DNA of 64,000 nt from Methanosarcina sp. KYL-1 (GCF_024372725.1 NZ_VOUA01000002.1:248001-312000); one strand, 5' to 3'; shown: positions 1 to 8,893, counted from the stretch's first letter. Translations and numbers: made by a program. Notes: generated by a model not told the origin, from the sequence alone.

Positions 1-55
1 TCCTGCGGGATAAGTTAAAAGAAAAGTAAGGTCCCTGCAGAGGATGTAAGGAAGA

Positions 56-112
56 GTGAACTACCACTCCCTGTCTCCTTCGGAGTCAAGGATGGGGGTT
101 TCCAGCCTGCGG
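56..112 (+). mobile_element. IS200/IS605-like element end (relic)
   Basis: The stretch starts GTGAACTACC, has a small CTCC-TTCG-GAG hairpin, and continues GGGGGTTTCC then GCCTGCG. A second copy of the same layout lies at 8894-8950 (GTGAACTAAC, TTCGG, GGGGACTTC, GCCTGCG). This layout resembles the right ends that follow tnpB genes of IS200/IS605/IS1341-type elements in archaea. No tnpA or tnpB is visible beside it, though the left side is cut by the window. The assignment is by pattern only. Confidence 0.4.
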
Positions 113-153
113 AGACAAAAAAGGAGATTTTGAGAGAAAAATCAATCATTGGT

Positions 154-188
154 GCCCCTGAATTCCGGAATACGGATTTTTCAGGGGC
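154..188 (+). terminator. Hairpin, possible terminator of an upstream gene
   Basis: GCCCCTGAA (154-162) pairs with TTCAGGGGC (180-188) across a 17-nt loop; the AT-rich CTTTAAATATTC follows. It would fit a transcript end or a processed RNA element. Weak evidence because no upstream gene can be seen. Confidence 0.35.
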
Positions 189-610
189 CTTTAAATATTC
201 AGAGAAGATTTTTTCTTTTTTATTCCCCTGTTATTTTACGGTCCATTATAGCCTTTTAATCCCCGCCCGAACCGGATGAGGAACTTTTCACATCATTTGG
301 GAGTTTTGGAATGTTATGTGCAAGGAACTCATACAGTTAGCACGGAATATGGTTTTTCGGCTTAACTCCACGGCTTCCCGAAAATAAAAAAAATATAATA
401 GAAAAGAAGTGAATTTACAATTTCAACAAATTTAATATACTTATTCGACGATAATAGAAGTGCATTATTGCCCTAATTTTCGGGCCCAAAAGAAGAGGCT
501 GTTTAGCCTCGATTAAGGTCCCTTTTTATATAACTGTTTCACTTGTAATCAGAGGATTCCCCAAGTTTCAAAATTTTTTGAGATCCTCTAGGCAAACTGT
601 GAGGTATAAA

Positions 611-1678
611 ATGAGTAAAAATATATGTTTCATAGACGGGTTGGAGGGTATCCTGAAATACAGGGAAATCGACGTCAACGAATTAGTTGACCTTCCCTAT
701 GACGCAATTTCCTATTTGCTTATCCAGGGAGAACTCCCGGGGGAGCAGGAGCTTGCCGAGTATTCAGCCCGCCTGCGTGGGGAGAGAAAAATAGATGGGA
801 GGGTAGTGGACGTTATACGCATGTGCAATTTCGATATTGATGCCATGGAAGCGCTGCGTACAATAGTATCGTTCATGTCACAATTCGACCCGGACCTGAA
901 CGACAACTCCCCTGAAGGGAACATGCGAAAAGCCGTACGGTTAATTGCCAGGATCCCTACCATCGTTGCGACATACTACAGGATGGCAAACGGAAAGGAA
1001 CCGATTACTCCTGACCCTGCCCTTTCCCATGGGGCCAATTTCCTCTACATGATAAGGGGAAGCAAGCCGGATGCACTGGAAGCAGAAATTCTTGAAAAGG
1101 ACTTCATTCTCAGTGCCGAGCATGAACTGAACGCTTCTACGTTTTCGTCAAGAATTACGGCATCGACCCTTTCCGACCTTTATTCGGCCATTGTTTCCGG
1201 GCTCTGTACCCTCAAAGGCCCGCTCCACGGAGGAGCCAGGACAGAGGTTATGACCATGCTTGAGGAAGTCGCCTGCCCTGAAAATGCCGAGGAGTTCGTC
1301 CTCGGGAAGATCGAAAGGAGAGAAAAAATTATGGGCTTCGGGCACAGGGTTTACAAGACCTACGACCCGAGAGGCAAGATCTTCAAACAGCTTGCAAAAG
1401 AACTTGCGGAAACAAAGGGAGACATGCACTGGTACGAGACAGCCGAAGCAATCGAAAATGTTGCTATCCGCGAACTTGTGGAAAAGAAGGGAAAACCGAT
1501 CTACCCGAACGTTGACTTTTACTCGGGAGTCATTTACAAGTACATGGAAATCCCTCCCCAGCTTGCAACCTCGATCTTTGCCATAGGCAGGGTCTCAGGC
1601 TGGATCGCTCACTGCTTCGACCAGTACGAGAGGAAAAAGATCATCAGGCCGAGGGCTTTTATGCTTGACGAATGTTAA
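611..1678 (+). CDS. gltA: Citrate synthase
   Basis: Condenses oxaloacetate and acetyl-CoA to citrate, in methanogens the entry to the oxidative half-pathway to 2-oxoglutarate. The 355-residue protein has the archaeal/bacterial type II-like length. The family's catalytic residues are visible: His206 in PLHGGA, His245 in GFGHRVY and Asp302 in NVDFYSG; AEHELNAS lies near 169-176. I chose ATG 611 because GAGGT sits just upstream; an in-frame TTG at 578 would add a non-conserved N-terminus. The C-terminal part (IGRVSGWIAHCFDQYE) is typical. The gene stands alone with its own upstream AT-rich region; no aconitase or isocitrate dehydrogenase is adjacent (the aconitase-like genes downstream are aconitase X, a different enzyme). 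Confidence 0.93.
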   Translation: MSKNICFIDGLEGILKYREIDVNELVDLPYDAISYLLIQGELPGEQELAEYSARLRGERKIDGRVVDVIRMCNFDIDAMEALRTIVSFMSQFDPDLNDNSPEGNMRKAVRLIARIPTIVATYYRMANGKEPITPDPALSHGANFLYMIRGSKPDALEAEILEKDFILSAEHELNASTFSSRITASTLSDLYSAIVSGLCTLKGPLHGGARTEVMTMLEEVACPENAEEFVLGKIERREKIMGFGHRVYKTYDPRGKIFKQLAKELAETKGDMHWYETAEAIENVAIRELVEKKGKPIYPNVDFYSGVIYKYMEIPPQLATSIFAIGRVSGWIAHCFDQYERKKIIRPRAFMLDEC

Positions 1679-1982
1679 AATTTCGCCAGGAAATCCCTAC
1701 CCTGAAAAAGAAGAGTAACATAAAACCAGGTAAAATAAAACCAGGTAAAATAAAAACTGAAAACCAGAACAGGGCAACCGAAAAACCATAACGGAATTTC
1801 GGGCAGGAAATCCCTGTTCCCATGTTTTTATCTCTCATAATTTTGAATTTTTTGAAAATATGATCCTGAACCCCATAGAAAAGGAGAACATCAGGACATT
1901 ATTATCCCACAACCGGATAAATTTAGATCTCAAATCAGATAACCTTTTTATCATCTGACAGCTTTTTGGAATCCAGATACCC
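1679..1982. other. Intergenic, short A-rich direct repeats
   Basis: Just after the citrate synthase stop, AAAACCAGGTAAAAT is repeated twice (about 1722-1757). The remainder is AT-rich and probably carries the promoter of the decarboxylase gene. No coding sequence seen. Confidence 0.5.
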
Positions 1983-3251
1983 ATGAGTTTTAGAAATTTC
2001 ATCCGCCAGTTGAAAGAAAGCGGAAAACTGGTAGAAATTCAACACCCCGTTTCCCCCAGATTCGAAGCTTCGAGAATCGCAAAACAAACGAAAGCCCCTG
2101 TCCTTTTCCATGACGTTTCCGGCTCAAAGGTCATCATGAACCTGCTTGGGTCGAGGGATGAACTGGCTTCCATGCTTGGAGTCCCAAAAGAAGAAATTAT
2201 CCGGAAGCTATCGGAAGTTTCCCCCGAAGGCGAAGTCAGACTCGTATCCGGGTCTCCTACCCTTGAGGTTGTGGAAGAGGAAGTGGACCTCACGAAACTT
2301 CCCATTCTCACCCATTTTGAAAAAGACGGCGCCCCCTACATCACGGCAGGCATTGTTGTGTCCGAATACGGGGGCACGATGAATGCCTCCATCCACCGCC
2401 TCATGCTTGTGGGAAAAGACAGGCTCGCAGCCCGCCTGGTCCCCCCGCGGCACACCTACATCCTGCACAAAAAAGCTGTGGAAAAGGGCGAGCCCCTGCC
2501 TGTTGCGATCGTGCTGGGCTGTGACCCGACCATCATCTACGCAACGTCTACTCGGGTTCCGGTCGGAAAAGAGTTTGAGTATGCAGCAGCCCTCCGGGGA
2601 GCCACTGTGGAACTTTTCGAATGCGAAAACGGGGTAAAGGTTCCCCATTCCGAGATCGTGCTCGAAGGCTACATCGATCCCGTAGAAAGGGTCAACGAAG
2701 GGCCCTTCGTGGACATCACCGGGACCTATGACCTGGTCAGGAAAGAGCCCGTGATCAGGATCACCCGCATAATCCACAGAAAAGACCCTGTCTACCACGG
2801 GATCCTGCCCGCAGGTCCCGAACACCTCCTGATGATGGGCGTGCCTTACGAGCCGAGGATCTTAAGGGCTGTCGGGGAAGTCACCACTGTCAAAAACGTG
2901 GTGCTGACCGAAGGAGGATGCTGCTACCTCCACGCAGTGGTCCAGATAGAAAAACAGACGGAGGGGGATGGGAAAAATGCCATCATGGCAGCCTTTGCCG
3001 CCCATACGAGCCTGAAACATGTGGTAGTGGTGGACGAGGACATCAACATCTTTGACCCAAATGACGTCGAGTTTGCGGTAGCCACACGGGTCAAAGGGGA
3101 CATGGACATCCTTATCATCCCCAACGTCCGGGGCAGTTCCCTTGACCCCCGGGGAGCCCCTGACGGGACGACAACTAAAGTGGGGATTGACGCCACAAAG
3201 GTCCTTGTCGAAAAAGAGAACTTCGAAAGGGCAGGAATCCCGGAAGAATGA
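1983..3251 (+). CDS. UbiD-family decarboxylase, likely anhydromevalonate phosphate decarboxylase
   Basis: A 422-residue UbiD-family enzyme; the family uses prenylated FMN made by UbiX. Immediately downstream lie both subunits of aconitase X (phosphomevalonate dehydratase). In the archaeal modified mevalonate pathway the dehydratase makes trans-anhydromevalonate 5-phosphate and a UbiD homologue decarboxylates it to isopentenyl phosphate, so the context points strongly to that role rather than ubiquinone or menaquinone synthesis. Visible family features are the INMN-like cofactor region (GTMNASIHRLML, about 130-141), RLAARLVPPRHTY, LEGYIDP, the EGPF motif and a C-terminal RGSSLDPRG segment. ATG 1983 starts the recognisable N-terminal helix (SFRNFIRQLKESGKL). 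A tandem repeat begins at the stop codon. No ubiX is visible in this window. Confidence 0.85.
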   Translation: MSFRNFIRQLKESGKLVEIQHPVSPRFEASRIAKQTKAPVLFHDVSGSKVIMNLLGSRDELASMLGVPKEEIIRKLSEVSPEGEVRLVSGSPTLEVVEEEVDLTKLPILTHFEKDGAPYITAGIVVSEYGGTMNASIHRLMLVGKDRLAARLVPPRHTYILHKKAVEKGEPLPVAIVLGCDPTIIYATSTRVPVGKEFEYAAALRGATVELFECENGVKVPHSEIVLEGYIDPVERVNEGPFVDITGTYDLVRKEPVIRITRIIHRKDPVYHGILPAGPEHLLMMGVPYEPRILRAVGEVTTVKNVVLTEGGCCYLHAVVQIEKQTEGDGKNAIMAAFAAHTSLKHVVVVDEDINIFDPNDVEFAVATRVKGDMDILIIPNVRGSSLDPRGAPDGTTTKVGIDATKVLVEKENFERAGIPEE

Positions 3252-3340
3252 GCTTTTTGAAAAATGAACTCTTGAAAAATGAGCCTCTTGATGAATGAGC
3301 TTCTTGATGAATGAGCTTCTTGATGAATGAGCCTCTTGAT
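3246..3340 (+). repeat. Six-copy 15-16-nt tandem repeat at a stop codon
   Basis: Units of the form GAATGAGCTTCTTGAT repeat about six times, starting over the last codon and stop (TGA at 3249-3251) of the decarboxylase gene and running almost to the next gene. Outer copies are degenerate; inner copies are near-identical. Confidence 0.9.
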
Positions 3341-3356
3341 AACAGAGTGAGTTTCC

Positions 3357-4580
3357 ATGTACCTTACTAAAGAAGAAGAGCAGACCTTAAACGGGGAAGC
3401 CGGCGAGACCCTCAGGCAGGCTATTGAGATCCTGGTGGCTCTCGGGGATATCTACGGGGCGGACCGGCTGATCCCGATCAAAAGCGCCCAGATTGCAGGC
3501 GTCTCCTACAAGACCATAGGGGATGCCGGCCTGGAATGGATTTCGGACCTGGAGGGCAGGGTAAAGGTCCCGGCAATCCTGAACCCTGCAGGGATGGACC
3601 TGGAAGATTGGAAAAGGCTCAGGATTTCCCCTGAATTTGCAGAAAAACAAAAAGCAATTGTCAGGGCTTACGAAAAGCTCGGGATCCGCTGCGAATGCAC
3701 CTGCACTCCCTATACCCTTGAAGGCTTTTCCGTGGGCTACGGCGACCACCTTGCCTGGAGCGAGTCCTCGGCTGTCTCGTATGCAAACTCCGTGATAGGA
3801 GCCCGGACAAACCGGGAGGGAGGGCCGTCAGCCCTTTCGGCAGCCCTCCTGGGAAAGACTGCAAACTACGGCTTTCACCTGGACGAAAACAGGGTTCCTG
3901 CAGTCTCAATAAAAGTGGAGTGCCCGCTTGAGGGGTCTGATTACGGAGCTCTCGGGTATGCGGCAGGCAAGGTCGTGGGGAGCAGAGTGCCTCTCTTCTA
4001 CCTCCGGGACACGCCGGGAAAAGACGAGTTAAAAGCCCTCGGAGCGGCAATGGCCGCATCCGGAGCCGTTGCCCTCTACCATGTTGACGGAGTTACCCCC
4101 GAGGCAAAAAAAGTTACCTTTGAAGTCCCTGAAGAAACAATCGTAATTGAAAGAAGCCAGATAGACGAGGTTTATGAAAGCAGGGGAGGGGCAGGAAAAG
4201 AGCCCGAACTTATTACTATCGGCTGCCCCCACTGTTCCGCAGCCGAACTCAGGCGAGTGGCCGAACTCCTGGAGGGGAAAGCCGTTTCAAAGGAAACCTG
4301 GATTTTTACCTCACGGGAAATTGCAAAACGCTATCCCGAATATGTTGGGACCATTGAAAAAAGCGGAGCAAAGGTTGTCTGTGACACCTGTATGGTGGTC
4401 TCGCCCGCTACCAACAGCTACTCCTGCGTTATGGTAAACTCTGGGAAGGCCTTTGCCTACGTCCCCGGGATGTGCGGCGCAGAAGCCGTGTACGGAAGCA
4501 TGGAGACCTGTATAGAAGAAGCAACCTGCACGGAAAAGGCAGCTGGAAAGAAGGAAAAAAAGGCAGGTGGTTCCCATTAA
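3357..4580 (+). CDS. Phosphomevalonate dehydratase large subunit (aconitase X catalytic subunit)
   Basis: A 407-residue aconitase X (AcnX) catalytic subunit. In archaea this protein, with a small swivel subunit, dehydrates (R)-5-phosphomevalonate to trans-anhydromevalonate 5-phosphate using an Fe-S cluster. Visible features are the AcnX signature block YGDHLAWSESSAVSYANS (around 124-141), TNREGGPSALSAALLGKTANYGFH (around 151-174), and cysteines in CECTCTPYT, IGCPHCSAAE and CDTCMVVSPA that are candidates for cluster ligation. ATG 3357 follows GAGTGAG. The end overlaps the small-subunit gene by 14 nt, indicating translational coupling, and the partner decarboxylase lies just upstream, so the three genes look like one functional unit of lipid precursor synthesis. 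Confidence 0.88.
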   Translation: MYLTKEEEQTLNGEAGETLRQAIEILVALGDIYGADRLIPIKSAQIAGVSYKTIGDAGLEWISDLEGRVKVPAILNPAGMDLEDWKRLRISPEFAEKQKAIVRAYEKLGIRCECTCTPYTLEGFSVGYGDHLAWSESSAVSYANSVIGARTNREGGPSALSAALLGKTANYGFHLDENRVPAVSIKVECPLEGSDYGALGYAAGKVVGSRVPLFYLRDTPGKDELKALGAAMAASGAVALYHVDGVTPEAKKVTFEVPEETIVIERSQIDEVYESRGGAGKEPELITIGCPHCSAAELRRVAELLEGKAVSKETWIFTSREIAKRYPEYVGTIEKSGAKVVCDTCMVVSPATNSYSCVMVNSGKAFAYVPGMCGAEAVYGSMETCIEEATCTEKAAGKKEKKAGGSH

Positions 4581-5001
4581 GCTGAAAGGCAGGACGATTG
4601 CCCGGGGCTGTGCCGAAGGAGAGGTGCTGCTCTCAAAAGACCCGATCTCTTTCCTGGGAAGTGTGGACCCGAAAACCGGAATCGTGGTCGAAGAAAAACA
4701 CGCCCTGGCAGGAAAATCTATCAGGGGAAAGGTCCTCGTCTTCCCTCACGGGAAAGGTTCCACAGTGGGTTCCTATGTAATGTACCAGCTGAAGAAAAAC
4801 GGGGCGGCTCCTGCTGCGATCATCAATCTGGAAACCGAGCCAATAGTGGCTGTCGGAGCCATAATCTCGGAAATCCCGCTTGTGGATATGCTGGAAAAGA
4901 GCCCTTACGAAGTGTTAAAGGACGGGGACCTTGTCCGGGTGGACGGAAGCGGGGGATATGTAGAAGTCCTTGGCAGGAGTGCAGGTAATACGGAAAACTG
5001 A
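4567..5001 (+). CDS. Phosphomevalonate dehydratase small subunit (aconitase X swivel domain)
   Basis: A 144-residue swivelling-domain protein (DUF126 type) that pairs with the upstream AcnX catalytic subunit. Characteristic features are GRTIARGCAEGEVLLS at the N-terminus, GKVLVFPHGKGSTVGSYV in the middle (substrate phosphate-binding Ser loop in this fold) and LVRVDGSGGYVEVL at the C-terminus. The likely start is GTG 4567, inside the end of the upstream gene; an in-frame ATG is absent near the N-terminus, and GCAGGTGG places a purine-rich stretch at the start. It acts in the cytoplasm in the modified mevalonate route to isopentenyl phosphate. Confidence 0.87.
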   Translation: MVPIKLKGRTIARGCAEGEVLLSKDPISFLGSVDPKTGIVVEEKHALAGKSIRGKVLVFPHGKGSTVGSYVMYQLKKNGAAPAAIINLETEPIVAVGAIISEIPLVDMLEKSPYEVLKDGDLVRVDGSGGYVEVLGRSAGNTEN

Positions 5002-5047
5002 CCATGCTTTAACCCTGACCTTTTCGACTTCATATACAAAAAACATT

Positions 5048-5107
5048 TAAGAAGAAGAAGACGAAGAAGAAGAAAAGAAAAAGAAGAAGAAAAGAAAAAG
5101 AAGAAGT
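5048..5107 (+). repeat. GAA/AAG-rich purine tract
   Basis: About 60 nt made almost solely of AAG, GAA and AAAAG units between the aconitase X small subunit and the site-2 protease gene. No gene. A similar purine tract encodes the Lys/Glu tail of the larE-like gene at 11440-11475. Confidence 0.7.
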
Positions 5108-5234
5108 CGGCTCAAAACCCTAAAAATCTGGACCCGGACCCGAAATAAATAAGTCCCGGAAAAGAGTTGAGAACAAGCAATAGGAAAAGAGCTGAAAACG
5201 ACCAACTAAAAATAAAAACCTCAAACTCAGAGAT

Positions 5235-6365
5235 ATGAACCCTGAAATTAACCAGGAAACAGAAGACCGGACGAAGAACCCTGAAAAGTTCAATGCGCAA
5301 GAAACGGTTTCCCTTGCCTATCCTTTTATTAGAATGGTCTTTGACGTATACGAGATCCAGAACTCGGGAAAAGCCCTCTATTTCTACGGGACACCGAAAG
5401 CCGATGCTGAACGGGTCATGGGGGAGCTCTGGACGCCCTTCCAGAAGCTGGGGCTTGAGTTTACCCTGAAATACGAGCTTGGGGAACATGTCCTGATGGT
5501 GGCCCCTGCAAAAGAAGTGCGGGAGAAAATATGGGTTAACCTTGCCCTTCTCGTGGCAACCATCTTTACAACCATGATTTCCGGAGCCGTGATGTTCGGA
5601 GTTGACCTGGTAAACGAGCCCATGCAGTTCTTCCGGGGCTTTCCCTTCACCCTTGCGATCATGGCCGTGCTCGGGTCCCACGAAATGGCCCACTATGCAG
5701 CTGCAAGGTACCATGGGATGAGGACCTCCTTTCCCTATTTCATCCCCTTTCCCACATTCATCGGGACCATGGGAGCGGTAATCAAGTACAGAGGACCGAT
5801 TCCCAGCCGGAAAGCCCTCTTTGACGTGGGGATTGCAGGGCCCCTGGTGGGGCTGGTTGTCTCAGTCGCAGTCACCGTAATAGGGCTCACTCTGGAGGCA
5901 CCACAGATCACCCCGCTGCCTAACGTCCTGATGCTTGACCTCGGCCTTCCTCCCCTTTTCATGATCATCCAGAAGCTTGTCGGGGCCACTGGGGAGAGCC
6001 TGCACCCGGTAGCTTTTGCAGGCTGGGTCGGAATGTTTGTGACCCTTCTTAACCTGCTCCCTGCAGGCCAGCTTGACGGGGGGCATGTGCTAAGGGCAAT
6101 GCTCGGGAAAAAGGCAGCCACGATATCTTCCCTGATGCCGCGGGTCCTGCTCGTGCTGGGAATTTACGTAAGCTACGGGATGAAGGAGGACGGAGCTATC
6201 TGGATTTTCTGGGCACTCTTCCTCTGGGTTTTTGCGGCAGCCGGGCACCCATCTCCCCTCCAGGACAAAATAGAACTGGACAGGAAACGCGTCCTGGTCG
6301 GGGTCATTACCTTTGTACTCGGGCTGCTCTGCTTTACCCTGGTCCCGTTCAAAGCCATTGGCTGA
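5235..6365 (+). CDS. Site-2 protease family (M50) membrane metalloprotease
   Basis: A 376-residue integral membrane zinc protease. After an N-terminal soluble region of about 100 residues come hydrophobic segments near 101-122 and 138-150, with the zinc motif HEMAH at 149-153. The second metal motif, NLLPAGQLDGGH, lies at 273-284, and more membrane segments follow to the C-terminus. Family members cut membrane-embedded substrates, often anti-sigma factors or, in archaea, unknown regulators. The start ATG 5235 lies in an AT-rich context without a strong ribosome-binding site. It overlaps no other real gene; the next coding region starts 226 nt downstream. Confidence 0.88.
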   Translation: MNPEINQETEDRTKNPEKFNAQETVSLAYPFIRMVFDVYEIQNSGKALYFYGTPKADAERVMGELWTPFQKLGLEFTLKYELGEHVLMVAPAKEVREKIWVNLALLVATIFTTMISGAVMFGVDLVNEPMQFFRGFPFTLAIMAVLGSHEMAHYAAARYHGMRTSFPYFIPFPTFIGTMGAVIKYRGPIPSRKALFDVGIAGPLVGLVVSVAVTVIGLTLEAPQITPLPNVLMLDLGLPPLFMIIQKLVGATGESLHPVAFAGWVGMFVTLLNLLPAGQLDGGHVLRAMLGKKAATISSLMPRVLLVLGIYVSYGMKEDGAIWIFWALFLWVFAAAGHPSPLQDKIELDRKRVLVGVITFVLGLLCFTLVPFKAIG

Positions 6366-6591
6366 AGTTCTCTACGCATGGAGCGAAAAAGCCAGAGAAC
6401 AAAGAAAGTATATGGTTACAAAAACACATTGCTTCACAGCATATATTAAGAAATATGCAAAGTATCACAGGTTTGTTCAGGATATAAACTCTCAACCGAT
6501 TTGCTTGACAGCTTCGAATTTACTTGTTATTCTAAAACCTCCTATGATGCCCACCCTTTCCTTTGAACGCCCTGTAAAAAAGGTGAAAAAA

Positions 6592-7731
6592 ATGGACGTG
6601 AATTTCCGCTACAGCAAAAAGAACTCATACAGCTTTGCGGTTCTCTCACCCCTGCTCCCGGAAGCCGGGTTTACTGACAGCCCCAGGAACGGGGTAATGA
6701 TCTACAGCTTTACCACGCTGCAGGCGGCAAAAGTATTCAGAGAAGTGGAAAATGCCGGCACGGATTCCGTCTTCATTGCAGGGGGCCCTCACCCTTCGGG
6801 GGTTCCCGAGGAGACTCTTGAGTATTTTGATTATGTTGTGCTTGGAGAAGGCGAAGAAACCCTGCCGGAACTCGTAAGGGTGCTCCTGCAGGGCGGAGAC
6901 CCCGGGAACGTGAAGGGAATCGCATACAAAAAGCCCGGAGGCGAGGTTGTCAGGACCCCTGAAAGACCCCATGTGAACCTTGACGCCTATCCCTGTTTTG
7001 ACCCGCAAAAGCTCCGCGCCCCTATTGAAATCAGCCGGGGATGCCCGTGGGGGTGCAGGTACTGCCAGACCCCGCGGCTTTTCGGGCGGGAAGTCCGGCA
7101 CCGGAGTGTCGATTCCATCCTGAGAAATGCGCAGCACTACAATGACCTCCGCTTCATCGCTTCCAATGCCTTTGCCTACGGAAGCGACGGCATCAGGCCC
7201 AGGTTTGACAAAGTGGAAAAACTGCTTTCGGCCCTGCATACCCTGCCCGATAAAAAGATCTTTTTCGGGACCTTCCCTTCCGAGGTCCGCCCCGAATTCG
7301 TGACCGATGAGTCGGCGGAACTTGTGAGGAAATACTGCACAAACAACAGCCTGAGCCTCGGAGCCCAGTCCGGAAGCGAACGCATCCTCAAAGAAATCCG
7401 GAGAGGACATACTGTGGAAGATAGCATCGCAGCTGTTGAGTGCTGTCTTGAGCATGAGCTTGTGCCTGCAGTGGACTTTATCTTCGGGTTTCCCACAGAA
7501 ACCGAAGAAGACCAGGAAAAAAGCCTTGACCTGGTCCGCTGGATCTCCAAAAAAGGAGGCACAGTCAGGGCCCACTACCTGACCCCTCTTCCCGGAACCC
7601 CTTATGAATCCGCCGTTCCCACGGATGTCAGCGACAAAGTAAGGAGGGAACTTGGAAAACTGGCCCTTGAGGGTAAGCTTACAGGCTACTGGGAAAACAC
7701 AGGAAATCGAAAACGTAGAAAGTCTGGCTGA
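6592..7731 (+). CDS. B12-binding domain radical SAM protein
   Basis: A 379-residue protein with an N-terminal cobalamin-binding-like domain (about 1-110, including IAGGPHPSGVPEE and YVVLGEGEETLPEL) and a radical SAM domain with CPWGCRYC (cysteines 151, 155, 158) for the [4Fe-4S] cluster. Downstream SLGAQSGSERILKEIRRGH and FIFGFPTETEEDQE are typical of this superfamily. It resembles the archaeal MJ1487-type family, whose reaction is unknown to me. ATG 6592 is preceded by AGGTGA at optimal spacing; the open frame reaches back to 6313 but that part lacks conservation and overlaps the protease gene. Confidence 0.87.
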   Translation: MDVNFRYSKKNSYSFAVLSPLLPEAGFTDSPRNGVMIYSFTTLQAAKVFREVENAGTDSVFIAGGPHPSGVPEETLEYFDYVVLGEGEETLPELVRVLLQGGDPGNVKGIAYKKPGGEVVRTPERPHVNLDAYPCFDPQKLRAPIEISRGCPWGCRYCQTPRLFGREVRHRSVDSILRNAQHYNDLRFIASNAFAYGSDGIRPRFDKVEKLLSALHTLPDKKIFFGTFPSEVRPEFVTDESAELVRKYCTNNSLSLGAQSGSERILKEIRRGHTVEDSIAAVECCLEHELVPAVDFIFGFPTETEEDQEKSLDLVRWISKKGGTVRAHYLTPLPGTPYESAVPTDVSDKVRRELGKLALEGKLTGYWENTGNRKRRKSG

Positions 7732-7884
7732 AAAATAGAAGTATGCATGAAAAAGAGAAAAACTGGCAAGAAATAGAAAGAAGATTGTACCTTTCAGAAA
7801 AAGAAATCTTTGGCAAAAGGTAGGCGGCAAAGAAAATCTCTGAAGAAGTAAACCTTCGGCAAAGGAAAATCTGGAGGAAATTAA

Positions 7885-7947
7885 ATGAAAGGATTAGAAT
7901 TAGTGCCGGCAATTGCAGGTCTGTGGAAGGAATGCCAGCATTCCTGA
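7885..7947 (+). CDS. Possible 20-residue microprotein
   Basis: ATG 7885 follows GGAGG at ideal spacing and opens a frame of 20 codons, MKGLELVPAIAGLWKECQHS, before TGA. The strong ribosome-binding site is the main support. It could be a leader peptide, the truncated start of a lost gene, or chance. No family recognised. Confidence 0.25.
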   Translation: MKGLELVPAIAGLWKECQHS

Positions 7948-8114
7948 TTCCAATCCCTTTCCGTTTTTGACTTAACACCCATTTTTGATCTGGGAGGCAT
8001 TATTCAGGTCTCTTTCGTTCCAGGCTTATTTTAGACCTGTTCATCATTTTTACCCTTAGTCATTTATTTAGCCGGATTCCTGCTGATTTCGGTTTTTGAT
8101 CCCGTTTTTACGAG

Positions 8115-8262
8115 TTATGTTCATTGATCCTGTATTCTGTTGTTACGAAGTCTGTTCATTGACCGTGTATTGTCTGTTTATTGATCTTGTATTGCAGGAG
8201 TTGATCCTGTATTCTGTTTTTACAAAGTATGTTCATTGATCTTGTATTGTTGGGTCTGCTCT
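8115..8262 (+). repeat. Imperfect direct repeats (GTTCATTGATCYTGTATT)
   Basis: Five diverged copies of GTTCATTGATCYTGTATT, some followed by CTGTTNTTACRAAGT, occur across about 150 nt. They are non-coding and lie 390 nt before the next small gene. Confidence 0.75.
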
Positions 8263-8650
8263 TTTGAGCATGTACATTTTGAGCTTTCTGCTGCTTGTTT
8301 AGTTTAGGAGGCGCTCATAATGGCATACTGATTTGCATGATATGTTTTGCGTTTCAGTCCCCAATAGTAATAAAGTGTCCAAAGTATTTATAATTTGTTG
8401 TTATTTATTTTAAATTATTACATACAGAACAATACAAAATGTATGAATACTTGCAGACAACTCCCTTCAAGTTCAAATGATAAAACCTAAAATGGAAGAC
8501 CGGAAAACTACAGGTAGCAGCAAAAAAAGGAAAAGAAAAGGTGAATCCGGTCTGGGAGCAACAGAGCTAATACGAAAGATAAAAAATATTCCAGATAAAA
8601 AATCAATTAATTTGAAAAACTATTTAAGATTTTGAGCTTAATTTCAGAAC

Positions 8651-8830
8651 ATGTCAAAAATGAAATTTGATCCAAGAATCATACTGGGAGCCTTAATGAT
8701 CCTGACAATGGGGCTCTGGTTTGCAGGAATCACTCTAGAAAAATATTTCTGGATTTCTGCGGGGTTGTTTCTACTGTATAACATATATTCATTGGCCAAA
8801 AAATTGAAACCTTTATACTCAAAAAAATAA
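8651..8830 (+). CDS. Small two-helix membrane protein
   Basis: A 59-residue protein starting MSKMKFDPRIILGALMIL. It has a hydrophobic helix at about 10-27 and a second at about 31-47, then a basic tail ending KKLKPLYSKK, so it is probably a hairpin membrane protein with the basic end in the cytoplasm. It is below common gene-calling length limits. A TATA-like tract (CTATTTAAG) lies about 30 nt upstream and the ribosome-binding site is weak, so the message may have a very short leader. Function unknown; composition and the clean two-helix pattern argue for a real gene. Confidence 0.6.
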   Translation: MSKMKFDPRIILGALMILTMGLWFAGITLEKYFWISAGLFLLYNIYSLAKKLKPLYSKK

Positions 8831-8893
8831 AGAAGAAAAGCCTTCTAAGCTTCAGGTCTTTTGAGTAAACTCTTCCTTCAGCCGAGGCTTCAC

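Larger units (their letters stand above)
1..610. other. Non-coding region upstream of citrate synthase
   Basis: No convincing complete gene is visible. Positions 3-29 could be the last codons of a plus-strand gene cut by the window edge (ending LKEK then TAA), but this is too short to judge. The stretch holds an IS200/IS605-like end (56-112), a 9-bp hairpin (154-188), and an AT-rich segment with a TATA-like tract near 425-440 that could serve the citrate synthase gene. Confidence 0.5.
7732..8650. other. Long intergenic region with imperfect repeats
   Basis: No conventional gene seen. It holds a 20-codon reading frame with a strong ribosome-binding site (7885-7947), a 6-bp hairpin GGAATG/CATTCC around 7928-7943 and a set of imperfect direct repeats (8115-8262). 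Promoter-like AT-rich DNA lies before the small membrane protein gene at 8651. Confidence 0.5.

Noticed and set aside
3357-5001. Aconitase for the citrate pathway beside citrate synthase
   Set aside because: The sequences are aconitase X (AcnX) large and small subunits, not the canonical aconitase; the neighbouring UbiD gene points to the mevalonate pathway.
6646-7830. A 394-codon open frame on the minus strand
   Set aside because: It lies antisense to the radical SAM gene, whose motifs are clear; the product has no recognisable domains and is rich in residues expected from reverse-complemented codons.
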